Positions 11,201-24,051 of a stretch of 64,000 bases of DNA are shown here, in pieces. Numbering within the stretch: position 1 is the first letter of the stretch; the number at the start of each line of letters is the position of its first letter. Origin of the DNA: Gamsiella multidivaricata (Eukaryota; Mortierellomycota; Mortierellomycetes; Mortierellales; Mortierellaceae); the NCBI RefSeq assembly GCF_025024155.1, contig NW_026251719.1:310001-374000 (forward strand), read 5' to 3'. A program made the position numbers and the translations under genes. Below the pieces are notes generated by a model. That model made no database searches and was not told the DNA's origin. It was given only the letters and a program-made list of their open reading frames with translations.

Positions 11201-14140
11201 CAAAAAGCGATCCAAGTAATGCTGATACCAAATCCTCGTACAGCTCCATCATTTTAGGTGCCCACAATCCGCAGATGATAGTCAGTCCGATAGCCTCTGG
11301 CATCTCAAAATCGAGAGGGTCATTGATATATCTACCGACGTATTGGAGTATCGCTTTCCTGCAACAGTCGTCGGCGTCCTTAAAAAGCATCGCAAGGCAG
11401 TCAACTGTCAAAGGAAAAATCCTGTGATCTTTTCGATAAAACTCAAGCTCAGCGCTTAGCCGGATGATTTTCTGGGGCAATATCTGGCCCTTTTCGTCAT
11501 AGCACAGCTTACGAGCATAGAGTCGCCGATGAGAGCAGACTCTCCACAAGGTCTTTTCCCTGTTTGTTAAAATATCCCAGTTATCTCGGCCCAAGGTGCA
11601 GGCCAGCTCCAACGTTAAGTCGCCGTCCATGCTCGCCGGCAGTGTCCATACCATGAAAAACGTTGATGTGGCAATCACAAGGCGTGGAGGGTTATCCATG
11701 ATAGCCGCAAACATGTTTTTTAGCCAGCCATCGGGATCATGGACCGATGGGATGACCTTTCTCAGATGCGACTGCCCGCGTCTATGCGATATTTCCAAGG
11801 CGACGGATGCTGATGCATAGTCTTGGTTAGGTGCCTCGGCTGCTGCACACCATACTTTGAATTGCAATCCAGATGTCGTAGTCAACTCAGTGGGGTATCG
11901 AGAGAGAGGAAAGAGATCTTGCGGACACTGGTCATCGCAGGCTGGGACAGGACGAGAAAATCGCTGGGAGTATGGCTGTACGAAACGGTTCTCTAGGTGG
12001 ATGAGATCCAATGTTGCTTCATGCTGAACGAACACCGGTTGGCTCGAACCTGAAGCGCGCGGGACATCGGAAAAAAACGCTGTCGAGCAGGAAAACCAAT
12101 TCGACAGCGTCATGTCGGCTGTATCCAGGATGAAGCTAATGTTTCCTCGACCAAAGTCCGCGTTAGACGCCCTTGTTTCGCACGCAATCTTGGTATCGTT
12201 GCATACAAACCGCAAGGTTAAAAAATATTGATATGGCTTTGGTACTTGGTAGGACTTAAGCCGGATGCCGGTATTGGTGCGGTATGTCGAGATGCAGCCT
12301 CCGCTGCATATGGCAATGATAGACCCATCGCTGGAAAGGTCGAAAATGGCAATATTCAAGAACACGCGCGTGTTTTGATACCTCAATCTAGGGAAGAACG
12401 AGGTCATCGACCCATCCTCCACATTCCACACTGAGATGATGTCGTTATCGGGAGGAACCCAAGCGAAGCGACTGCCCCGAAGGGCGCGTAGTGGTGACCG
12501 TACGATCATGGCATTGAGCTTTTGCATACCCAAGACCTCGAATGCGGGATCCAGTACAGTCTGCGGTAGACTGATAGCGATCGTGCGCAAATGGCTCCAC
12601 TTTCCGAAGGCGCTGTAAGTGTCGAGAGAAACGCCGTCGAACGTGATAAACAGCTCGTTCCTGGTGTCTTGATCTTGAGTTGCTGAGATATGGAACTTTC
12701 CGAACCAATGCAGGTTCTGAAGGCCTTGGCAGTGATGATAGTTTTCTGACGGCGTCAAGGTGGTGGCCCTGCCTTGCTTGTCATCCCGATGGAACTGATA
12801 GATAGAAAATGCGCTTTGGTAATCGTTTGGGCGCCGAGTAGTGGAGGCCGATGTGTCTGTTATTGCGACCTGAGAAGCGTCCCAGGAGAGAACCACATCG
12901 AATAAGAAGAATATATCTTCACTCAGATCAACAATAGGCACATGGATGTTTGCAGAAGGCTTTGGGTGCAAAAGACGCTGCTCCAAGTCCCAGATATCCA
13001 GAAGAAAGCCCGTGTCAGTGGCAGCCAAAGTAGCGACATAAGCTCCATCTCCGGACATTCCGACGTTAGTGACCCGCTTCGGTTGATGCGGACCATCCCT
13101 GAGGCAGACATTAAACGACTTCAAATACGGACGATGAACTAGAATAGATGAGTCTATAATGTGGAGGTATACAGCGCTCGTTAATGGACTGAAACCCTCA
13201 CAGATCTTCTCTGCTATAGTTTTAATCCCATTGAAAGGCGGGGGCGTTACCGCGGACAGCCTGAGATGCAAGAAGTTCCATGAACCTCAAATCGAGACAC
13301 CCTGGGTCAGTCGTTGGCAAGTCGCTCTCCGAGGTCATTATTCCCATAAACAACAGCACAGAGCGACCGTCGCCCTTGTTCATGAGACGATGATGTAGCT
13401 GCAGCCTGACGATCTCCGAACCCGATCCTATGGAACATTGACCAGGAAGGTTGCCAAAAGCAATGTCAGTACATGGATATCCTCCCGATCAGGTCAACTA
13501 TCTTTCTTTTTCTTTTCTTTTTTATGATCCCTACCCAACAGCTTTTTGACTGAATCCTTGGATATAATCTAGGTGAGGATGATATACGAATAGGGCGCAA
13601 TGAGTGATTGATTCGATTAAATTCTAAGACCATAGCCAAGGACCTAATCGTGGATTGCACAATTATTTTACCTCGTTCAACTCCATTCGCGGTCCGCCTT
13701 CGTGTCCAAAACTGAAAGTAATCGATTCGACGTTGTCTATCTGTAGGTGCTGAGTCGAGATCCCCAGGACTATGTCGTGAAATCCGGGTTCGCAATGCTG
13801 CATATCGAAGCGCCACTGTGACGAAGCAAAAAAAGAAAGTAAGCATTCCAAATGCTCAGATGCATAGCCCGACATCTGCCTAAAATTGATTGGACTTACA
13901 TTTGTGAATGGGGTAGAGGCCGCAACTCTCACAGGTGGGTGTTCACTGAAATCAAGATAGAGGCGAGCGAAATTAGCAGATGGCTACTTGTTCTACGATG
14001 TACCGCTACCTTAAACACCGACGTAGGAATCTACCACTGACACCTCGTACTTACTCAAAAGTGCAGAGGAATGTAGGCGCAGCCGATGCCTCGAGAGGGG
14101 TGGTATGGCTTGCGTCCACCGAGACAGCGCTGGGTTCCAT
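8279..14140 (-). CDS. Beta-propeller/TRP-like ion channel fusion protein
   Basis: Eleven exons: 14055..14140, 13900..13945, 13672..13815, 13251..~13413, 10540..13153, 10241..10447, 9948..10134, 9581..9808, 9309..9423, 9092..9202, 8279..8958; about 1,526 aa. Only the 5' splice of exon 4 is unsure (13398 or 13413). Residues about 150-900 carry degenerate WD/propeller blades (SGDGAYVATLA ... LDIWDLE, LSWDASQVAITD, DIISVWNVEDG, DLSSDGSIIAICSGG). Residues about 1020-1275 hold several hydrophobic segments, then a pore-like stretch (QQFFKAMVATFYFM, GGRYDPVSSLFVSDN) and a last helix ending MMNVLIALINVAF, which resembles the TRPV/TRPA S6 gate. The cytoplasmic tail has Ala/Ser tracts, the basic segment RGRVKERVKERV and octapeptide repeats. 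I recall this architecture from Mortierella predicted proteins. A cation channel is inferred; ligand and ion are unknown. Confidence 0.85.
8351..8536 (-). repeat. 24-bp minisatellite encoding octapeptide repeats in channel tail
   Basis: About seven tandem copies of an eight-residue unit with consensus QLKEQLAL, at about residues 1441-1503 of the channel. The period is exactly 8 residues (24 bp), not the heptad of a normal coiled coil. Hydrophobic positions are Leu at 2 and 6 plus a hydrophobic residue at 8; charged Lys/Arg-Glu pairs sit between. Copies differ by single substitutions, so the repeat is coding and not freshly amplified. Confidence 0.85.
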
Positions 14141-14161
14141 AAAGTATAACCTGGGCGCTAT

Positions 14162-14603
14162 TTAAAAGCTGTTTAATATCCCAAACCCAGCGAGGAGACC
14201 ATCAACTTTCCATTCCGTTTTTAATGCCCACAGCACAGAAAAGGTCTCACCAACTTTGGCTTCAGCGGCAATACTTGCTTGTGCATCAGATATGCTTTTT
14301 TCGCTGACATTCTCAGAGCTCGGCTGAACAGTTCGTTGCGGGAGGTCTTGATCGGACGAAGTGAGGTTGTTTTTAATCAAATGAGCTTCCATAGAGATAT
14401 CAGTGCTGGTGTCCTCAGTCGAGGGGTCGTCGATCGGGATGCGGACACTGTGATCCATCTTGTTTTCTACTTGGATATGTCTTGGGACGAAAGTCCAGAA
14501 AGTAGGGAAAAGAAAATGGAACGAGGAAAAAAACAAAAATCACAGTTCCGAGGGCGAGGGTCAAGATGCTACCCATTGTGTAGAGGGCGAGGTTACACAG
14601 CAT
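14162..14603 (-). CDS. Small hypothetical protein between SPIN90 and channel genes
   Basis: Two exons, 14573..14603 and 14162..14466, phase-consistent (ATG G|GT...AG|AA AAC), giving 111 aa. The protein is Ser/Thr/Asp/Glu-rich and hydrophilic, with a more hydrophobic C-terminus (FSVLWALKTEW, LLAGFGIL). I do not recognise a domain. It ends only 21 bp before the channel ATG and is on the same strand, so a leader function or dicistronic transcript is conceivable. Support for coding: the decayed copy at 50159-50630 aligns across the whole gene. Start codon, intron pyrimidine tract and splice acceptor are recognisable there, and more than 60 residues align in frame, broken by one TAA. An unspliced reading from an internal ATG would give about 98 aa. 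Confidence 0.5.
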
Positions 14604-14769
14604 TCCTACCAGGAGCAATGCGAGCGTTTAGCAGCCTAGACCAAGGTGCACATTCATGAGGAGCTGGCGTGAAGAGCCGTAAAAAGGCGGTGTGAAATGG
14701 CATAAGGAGGTATAAAGAGAGGCAGAATCTGTTTTATTTAACCACAGGGGATGCAAAAAAAAAAAAGGC

Positions 14770-17748
14770 TCATTGTGCTACAGGAATCGCCACCCGTCGA
14801 TCATCCTCAAGTCCCTCAGCACCACCAGCACCATTACTATTACCTTCCGCGGTCACGGCTCCGTTCTTGATCTCATTCTCGAGCCACTCCCTCAGCACCC
14901 GCTCCACCAGCCGCTGTGTCATCGGACTCACTGCCCTCGGAGGCTGCTGCTGACCCCACAGCGATGGCGGCGGCGTACCCATATGCACATGCAGGTTCGT
15001 GCTACTATTACTCCTCGACGGCGGAAGCACATTCTCCAGAACCACCGATCCAGAACGACCGGTGCTATTCACCGCCGCCGGCCGCTTTGCATCCATGCTG
15101 TCATTCATTCCATCTGGGACAACCGGCAGAAGTGGACTCGAACAGACGCTCCCACTGCTAACACTTCCGCTGCTAACACTCCCACTTCTGTTCTGTACCG
15201 CACCTCCAACCACTCGATTCGTCAATGCCGGCGATGGAGCTCCAGACTGTCCCACGCTACTCTCCCGATCCCGATAGGTCAACTTCCTGCCCTCATTCAA
15301 TAATCGCGACTGCTGTTGTTCCCACATCTCCTGTTCCCACAGATGCTGCCTCAACGTCCCATCCAGATCCCCACCACCCAATTCCCCGAGCACTCGAAGG
15401 ATCTCCGCGCGTTTATAGTACAACGCACGTTCTTGACACCGCAGCTGTGTATTTGTGAGCAGTGGTCCCATCACGCGGAGGTACGCGTGTCGCAGAGATT
15501 CTTGTTCTTCAGGCAAATTGCGTAATTCACGGATCACGACGTCGACGAGGACGTGGAGATCGTTCGTGTAGAAGAATTCGTTGAGCATCTGATTTGGGGA
15601 TGTGAAGAAGAGGTAGAGGAGTTTGAGTATCAACGTTTGGAGTGATGTTTCCTCTATAGATAGATTGTGCAGATTGTATGAAAAGAAAAGAAAAAAAAAG
15701 AGGAGGAAGCGATTAGATAAAGTTTTTAAGAATGGAGGTCCCCACGTTCATTATTTTTTTTATTTTATTTTTGTTCCGCGTTCAGTATGGGGTACTCACC
15801 AGCTCGATTCAGCATAAAGATCAAGTTCTCGCCAAAGGTGCAGCTCGCACCAGGACGATCTGCCAGGACCAACAGCAATGGGTTCGAGGGGGTATAATTG
15901 CTGGCAGCGCGGAGCGCGGCTTGGTGTAACATGTATTGTTCATTGAACGCCAGAAGCAATTTGATAGCTCCATAGTTCAATCCTTCATCCACATCCGTCC
16001 TCGTGCTTTCCACAAGATCGAGCAAGTAATGCAGGAAGTCTTCATCGACCAGCGCTATAGAAGATAGTAAAAGAGATATTTACCGCCCATGCAGAAATTA
16101 AAATCGTATCGTCGTGAGGAAGAAACGTTACGCGATAGGTGATGGAACTTGTATCGCGCCGCACTAAGTTCTTACCGAGATCGCGCGGACGTAAGGATTG
16201 CACTCGACAGATTTCATACATCAGACTAACCGCCAATGGCTGTAGCCGCGTCCCTAGAAGAAGAAAAAAAGAAGTTCGCCAGTGCACAAGGCGGGCAACA
16301 CGCGCGTTAGTCTAGCATCCTATATCAAATCCCACACTAGTTTTTTTTTTTTATCTGCTGCAGGATTGGCCAACACACTTGTCCCCGTCATCATACCTTC
16401 CATCTGTAAGATCTGGTACTTGAGTTTCGCAAAGTACTCGCTCTTCAGCATCCAGTTGTATACTTTCGCGACCTCCGTCCCGGCATAGAGCAGGACATTA
16501 TATGTGATCCACATGTCCTTCTCTTCTTGGCTCTAATTTTTATTTCCAGGCGTAACAGTTAATAACAAAGGAATCAATCCATGATATCATTTCTCGCACA
16601 GTCCTTTCGCCGAAGTCGATTCTGTCTCCTTTCATCCTGTCCTTCTGCTCCTTGCAGGATTGTTTTTTTTTTTTTAAAAAAAAAAAAAAAAGAAACTTTG
16701 TTACATCATTCGCCTTTCTTGAACCACCCGATTCCTGTCCTATCCATCCACGGTTTCCTCCTTACCCACAGGTGTCGAATGAAGAATAATAATAAAAATA
16801 ATAATGAAAAGGCATTGTGAATTGTCTTCCAGCAGCACTGTTATGGTACGTTACCTGGATAGCACGGTCAATGATCGCGTCCATGATACTGAGAGTATTG
16901 TTTTGGAATAAGTCTGAATCAAAAAGTCGGTAACAGCATTGTGCCAGGTCCTGCCCGGCTGCATCCAGAAACTCATCTAAGACATAAAGACAATTATAGC
17001 AACAACAAAAAAAAAGATCTATTATCAAAAAAACCGTACTTTCTACACCTGTAATTGAACAAATTTCACAGAATTGAGGTGCCCTCTTTCTTCCTCTCCC
17101 CTGCACGCACGACCCAGACCACCAATCAGTCTCGGGATTCACTCTACACCACAGTTTTCGAGATACCTCACTGGCTGTGTGTGAGTGTGTGTGCGTATGT
17201 GTATGTACCTGGAGTGAAAGTGTGAAGTAAACAGCATGTAGGTGGGTTCAAGGGGAGGATCACTTTGCGCCTTTTCAAGTACAAGGAAAGATGAAAAAAA
17301 GGGCTAAGGAATGGACGATGGGATTAAAAATAAAAAAAAAGTGCATGCAATCTGATCCCATGAATCGAGAATGGGTTGCTCCTGAATTTAAAAATGTTTA
17401 TTTATTTATTTATGTCACAGCGAGAAAATAAAAATGACACAGCAACGGCAACAAAAGTGAGCGCTGTCTTTATATTCGACTGTACCTTGATACTGAACGA
17501 TGAGAGAAATGAACGTATTCGCCTGAGCTTCTGGGCTGTCGTGGAATCCGCCTTCCTGAAGGAGATCTTTCAATTCTAGCATGGTGTTTGAATTCAATTT
17601 CAATCGAAGTAAATAAATAAACGACCTGGACAGAAGAAAGGATACTCAAAAAAAAAGAAAAACGAGCGCCAATTAGTCCTAAGGGAATGTGTCTTCTACC
17701 TTCATAGAATTGTGCAGAAGAATCAAATTGGTAGGTGACAAAGTCCAT
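14770..17748 (-). CDS. LDB17: SPIN90/Ldb17/Dip1-family Arp2/3 activator
   Basis: Seven exons: 17700..17748, 17486..17575, 16855..16976, 16397..16532, 16176..16253, 15800..16054, 14770..15653; all phases agree, 537 aa. The leucine-rich armadillo-like domain of this family is clear: DEFLDAAGQDLAQCCYRLFD, NYGAIKLLLAFNEQYM, CTFGENLIFMLNRA, TLILKLLYLFFTSP, FFYTNDLHVLVDVVIREL and LRHAYLRVMGPLLTNTQ. Family members (SPIN90 in animals, Dip1 in fission yeast, Ldb17 in budding yeast) bind Arp2/3 complex and nucleate linear seed filaments at endocytic actin patches; that role is inferred by homology. The C-terminal ~200 residues are Ser/Gln/Pro-rich and end in a short helix-like segment (RLVERVLREWLENEI). 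A decayed copy of this 3' end lies at 49816-50033. Confidence 0.9.
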
Positions 17749-18383
17749 GGTGAGATGAGGAATTACAAGTGAGAAGAGAAGAGTGGGGAGTGGGGAGTGA
17801 GGAGCGAGATGAGGATGGGCGCAGGGGGAGTGGTATATATAAGAGTGGGCTCAGGTACAAACAAAAGTGTGAAAGTTGTGAAAGGCGGATGAGAAAGTGA
17901 ATGAGAATGTGTAGAAAAGAAGAATCAACAATGTCCAAAAAGTGGAGACATAAGGGAAGGCTAGGTAAACCGGCAGAAGAGCTCAACGTTATCCAGATTC
18001 ATACCGCACTATGGCACATCATGTGTTGCAGTGTACTTTTGAGTATGGCATGGTCATGGTGTATCGCCAGACTTGCTCACAATCAGCCTCACACACGTTG
18101 TACCGATCCATCTTCAAATTCCTGGTAACCCCCAAGTAATACTATGTATCTCTGTCAGGAGGCTACTCCACCTCTTTCAGGCCTGAGTGGTCATGCACTA
18201 TATATACATCACAGCTTCCACGGGTGATTGACGCAGTAGATGGATGCTGGTACAAACCATCATATTGCTGATCAAACGCATTCAGAACCATCCAACACGT
18301 TGTATAGTACAAAAGCATGCTGCTTTAATGAGAGAGTGGAGCTGTTTAGAATGGAATATTGGAGCACAAGAATGGATGGGTTC
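17749..18383. promoter_or_regulatory. Upstream region of the SPIN90-like gene
   Basis: About 635 bp between two minus-strand genes. It holds the 3' flank of the Pex22-like gene and the 5' flank of the SPIN90-like gene. On the minus strand the part next to the start codon is C/T-rich, as expected of a fungal promoter or 5' UTR. I see no coding exon and no specific site. Confidence 0.3.
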
Positions 18384-19801
18384 TTAGTTGCTGTACTCGG
18401 GGTTCAGGCTGCTACGCATCAGCTGATCCGTCACCTCCACATATCCCCTCTTGCCCGCCTGTGTTACATATCCCGAGACCAACGGCGCCGCCGGTGCTGT
18501 CTTCATCACCTCCACGAACGACTCCCCAAGCACCTGTGATGATGATGGCGACGAAGATGATCCATTGACACCCATCTCCGCGTGGTGATCCTCCGACCCC
18601 GATCCTGCACTCGAAGACCTTGAGGTCGATCGCACACGGACATGCGAACGAGTCATCACATCATCCACATGGCCGCTCGCAGTCGAAGACGCCCGACTGT
18701 GTCCTGGCCTCTTTTGTACAAACACAACCTTTGGCACCACACCCTGCACCATCTCAAGCACAGTCTGCTGAGCCTCCACATGGACCTGACTCTCCAGGTG
18801 GCGGACCACATGGCTCACACCTTCCTCGGTCTCACAAACCAGAACCTGGCGGGGATCAATCAGTTTGGGACCACGGCTACCAGGAGTCGTGATCAATCCT
18901 GCGTTCCTGAGCATAGTCAGGATCTGTTCCCTGTCCCGATCCTGGCCCAATTGCTGCTGGTGCTTCAACTCGTCCTGTTCCTGAATCGTGGGCACCCTAC
19001 CCTTGCCATTGGCCTGGGTCGGTTGTTGTTTTTGCTGAAGTGGTGGACAAAGCAAAATCAGATGCAGGTTGAAGTTTTCGGCAAGGTGGAACAGCAGCGG
19101 GATTGCACCCTCGACAAACCCATAGTTGGGTGTCGTCGGATCGGGCGAAGGGTTCCATACGACCGTCTAATGGGAATAAAGGAAGTGATCGCTCCAGTCA
19201 GGTCTCCGCTCAAAACACAGAACATATGGAGAATATAAAAAAAACGCATGATGGCAATAAGACACCTACATTTTTAATCGAGATAGTCATGACTTTACGA
19301 TTTCTCTTGACGGTCCTGGCAATCTTCGATCCAAGTCTTGATAATGACGATGACTGAGCCTGCAAGATCGGAAGCGACGGCACAAACAATCGTAGTTAAC
19401 CACATGTTCAAGACAAGGAAGATAAAAGAGAAGAAGGGCTCTCTCAAAGCAAGATCGCATCGCAAAAAGAGAAAGAAGCAGGGAGCGGAAGGGCGATCGA
19501 TGAGGGAAGCAGCGCCATGGGCAGCTGTTGTTATCGCTTTTACCTCTGTTGATCGGCCTTCATCTTGTACATTGGTATTGCTGCCGCCGTTGCTGCTGCC
19601 GCTGCCGCGGTCCAGACTGGCCCTTGGATTTCGATCCTGACCGGTGTTACTGCTGGTGTTGTCGCGATCGCCTGAGCGACGGGGTTTCTTTTGATGTTGG
19701 CGGTAGACATACACGCCAATGGAGGCCAGGCTGATGGCCAGGGTTGTGTAGGCAAACATGGCACCGATCTTTCTGCTCCTGCTGGGTTGACTCTTGCTCA
19801 T
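18384..19801 (-). CDS. PEX22: Pex22-like peroxisomal membrane protein
   Basis: Three exons, 19544..19801, 19270..19359, 18384..19166, all phase 0, giving 376 aa. A short N-terminus is followed by one membrane segment (about residues 15-35, MFAYTTLAISLASIGVYVYR), then a Ser/Gly/Asn linker, then a soluble alpha/beta domain. That domain contains KVMTISIKNTVVWNP, GAIPLLFHLAENFNLHLILLC, REQILTMLRNAGL and DPRQVLVCETEEGVSHVVRHL. This matches the Pex22 family, the membrane anchor and activator of the ubiquitin-conjugating enzyme Pex4 that recycles the import receptor Pex5. The insert of about 100 Ser/Gly-rich residues near the C-terminus is atypical in length. Family assignment rests on layout and short motifs, so I am fairly but not fully sure. 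Confidence 0.7.
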
Positions 19802-21396
<1,595 letters not shown>

Positions 21397-23203
21397 ATGG
21401 CCGCCCACTTGAATCACCCTATCCCCAAGAAACCATCCGCCCTCAACGGCGCCCACCTCGTCGGAAGCATCAACGGAATCGTAGCCGATCACTTTGCTTC
21501 GGGTGCCTCGACCCCAGCTTCGATTGCCAGCCCTGCTCCTCTGTCTGCAGAGGTCTACTTTGCATCCCATATTCCACCCAAGGGACTTTCTGAGAACGCG
21601 GAGAAGATCCGGTCCTTTATAGACCACCATATGCACGAAGGTCGTCGGGTTGTCCTTGTCACTGTAAGCCTTTTTTTGTTCTTTTTTTTTCTGGTTTCAC
21701 CGCTAAAAGATGCCAGCGTGTGGATTGCATTGGCGGGAGAAAGAGAGAGAAAACGCACAGCAGAGGAATAGTATCACGCCACAGTTGGACCGGATCAATT
21801 TCTGGTATGATGCTTTCTCTGTTCCTTCCAAGCAAAAAAAAAAAAAAAAAAAAAAGCTCAAGTGCATGCATCTCTCCGCGCCAAGCGTCTGAGGGAGGAG
21901 GAGGGGTCCAGCTCGTCATTTCGCGCCATGGGGGTTTGTCGCAAAATACGGACCACCGCTGTGGGACGTTGTTGATCCCTTTTGTCTTATTTCCTCCGAT
22001 CACTCTTTTGTTTTTTCCCTCGCTTCGGCCACCTCTCCTTTTTTGGTCTATGCTGCAACATTCTTTAACTTTCTAACGCAATTAACTCATTCTCATGCTC
22101 AACCAACAAAAAATACACCATAGAGCGGTGGAACGACCGTGCCACTCGAGACACAGACCGTCCGGTTCATCGACAACTTTTCGGCAGGCACCCGCGGCGC
22201 TACTTCGGCAGAGTACTTTCTGGAGGAAGGCTATGCCGTGATCTTCATGCACCGACAGTTCTCCCTTCAGCCCTATTCGAGACATTACAGTCATTCGAAG
22301 AACTGTTTCTTGGAGTTCATGGAGGCAGATGACAATGGCATCCATGGTGAGTTGGAGAATATCAATCGGTTGGTCAGGATCAGGCTGTGGGCTAGCTTGC
22401 TTGTGGCATTCTGAGATACTGACGTTTGTTGTGTATTATTTCAATTTTGCATCTGCATTAGTCATGCCTGCATTTGTGGATCAGATGAGGACGATCCTGC
22501 AAAAGTATCGCGAGGTAAGCAAACAAATTTGCTTCAGATATGAAAAAAGGTGCATAACAATCTCATATCCTTAACCCTCCCCTCATCCCCAAAAACTCCT
22601 CTTTTTCAATTTATGAATCGATGCCTCACGTAGACCCAGAAAGCAGGAACGCTGTTGACACTCGACTTTGTCACCGTGAATGATTACCTCTTCCTCCTCC
22701 GCGAAGCTGCCCAGATCATCTCCAAAATGGACGTCCATGCCATGTACTACCTCGCCGCTGCGGTCTCGGACTTCTTCATCCCCGCCGACAAGATGGCAGA
22801 ACACAAGATCCAATCTGGCGATGGACTCCTGAACCTCTCCATGGATCAAGTCCCCAAGATCCTGAAACCTCTCGTCAATGACTGGACCCCCAAGGCCTTT
22901 ATTGTCTCCTTCAAACTCGAGACGGACGAGGCGCTGTTGGAGCTGAAGTCGAAGCAGGCATTGAAGCGATATGGACATCAGATCGTGATTGGAAATATTC
23001 TGACGACCCGAAAGAGGGTCGTGAAGATGATCACGGCAACGGACCAGACTGTGATCCGGCTGACGAAGGAGGAAGATGAGGTTCAGCATGTGGAGATTGA
23101 GTCCAGGATTGTGCCCGAGTTGGTTCGTCGGCATGCAGAGTGGATCGATGCTTGTGGAAACCGTGGAGAGTGCGGTATTCGTATCAGGACAACTGCTGCC
23201 TAA
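21397..23203 (+). CDS. CAB2: Phosphopantothenate-cysteine ligase
   Basis: Four exons, 21397..21663, 22124..22346, 22462..22514, 22634..23203, phase-consistent, 370 aa. It catalyses the second step of coenzyme A synthesis from phosphopantothenate, joining cysteine to 4'-phosphopantothenate. Eukaryotic PPCS features are plain: [16 protein letters not shown] (about 83-98), [14 protein letters not shown], the Rossmann-type [54 protein letters not shown] and [16 protein letters not shown]. Length is a little over the human and yeast enzymes; the extra is an N-terminal Ala/Ser-rich stretch. Intron 1 (460 nt) contains a 22-nt A tract at 21834-21855. Confidence 0.95.
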
Positions 23204-23622
23204 AAGGCGAGAGGGCTTTCTGGCCAGGGAACGGCAGGTGCATACACAGGAAGAGTTTTTTTCTTTTTTTTTTCTTTTTCTCATTTGTAAATTAGTCTCT
23301 ATATCTTTATCTATATCTTTGTATACACCTTTTCACGCAACCTTTGTGGGCGATTGTTCATTTCATAGAACCCCTCCGGCACACATCAATAGAAAACAAA
23401 AAACTGATACTTCTTACAAAATGTCGATTAGCTATTTTTTATTTTATTTCTTCTATTCGATAATGGATAGTACAAGGGATGGAAAGGGAGGAGGAGAGGA
23501 AGAATGTACAATTGCCTCCACTAAGCAAGGCGAAGAAACCACTTTTTTTGTGTGATATAATTACATGGAGCTGAAAAAAAAGACAAAAAGAAAAAGGAGG
23601 AGGAGGGGGAGGGAAAGGAGGG
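23204..23622. other. Convergent intergenic spacer
   Basis: About 420 bp between the tail-to-tail ligase and integrase-zinc-finger genes. It is A/T-rich with short T and A homopolymers suitable for 3' ends. I see no coding sequence or RNA gene. Confidence 0.4.
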
Positions 23623-24018
23623 TTATAGCTGGGCGGCAGCAACGAGCTCAGCAACAGCATTCAACTGACACCTCTCCAACTCGTCCTGCTGCGCCCTCCG
23701 ATCCTGTTCCACATCCTCATCATCCAAGAATCCCTCCAACGGTGACCCCATCGTCGGTGTTGGGATCGAACAAGTCATCGAAGGTACCGCCGAGGCCACC
23801 GAAGACATCACTGCCGAGGTCATCGACACATCCGGAAGAAACCTTTGCTGCTGCTGCTGCTGCTGGTACCACTGATGCTCTTGCTGGATCTGCTTCTGGA
23901 AGAGTTGAGCTTCCGATGATATCAGCGATCCCTCATCCTCAACCTGCTGCTGCTGTTGCTGAGGACGTGGGGAGGACGAGTACGGCAGGTGTTGGAAGTT
24001 TCTTAACGACAGAGCCGC

Positions 24019-24051
<33 letters not shown>

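Noticed and set aside
10806..11219. 137-codon plus-strand open frame
   Set aside because: It is antisense to the large channel exon, which has family motifs throughout.
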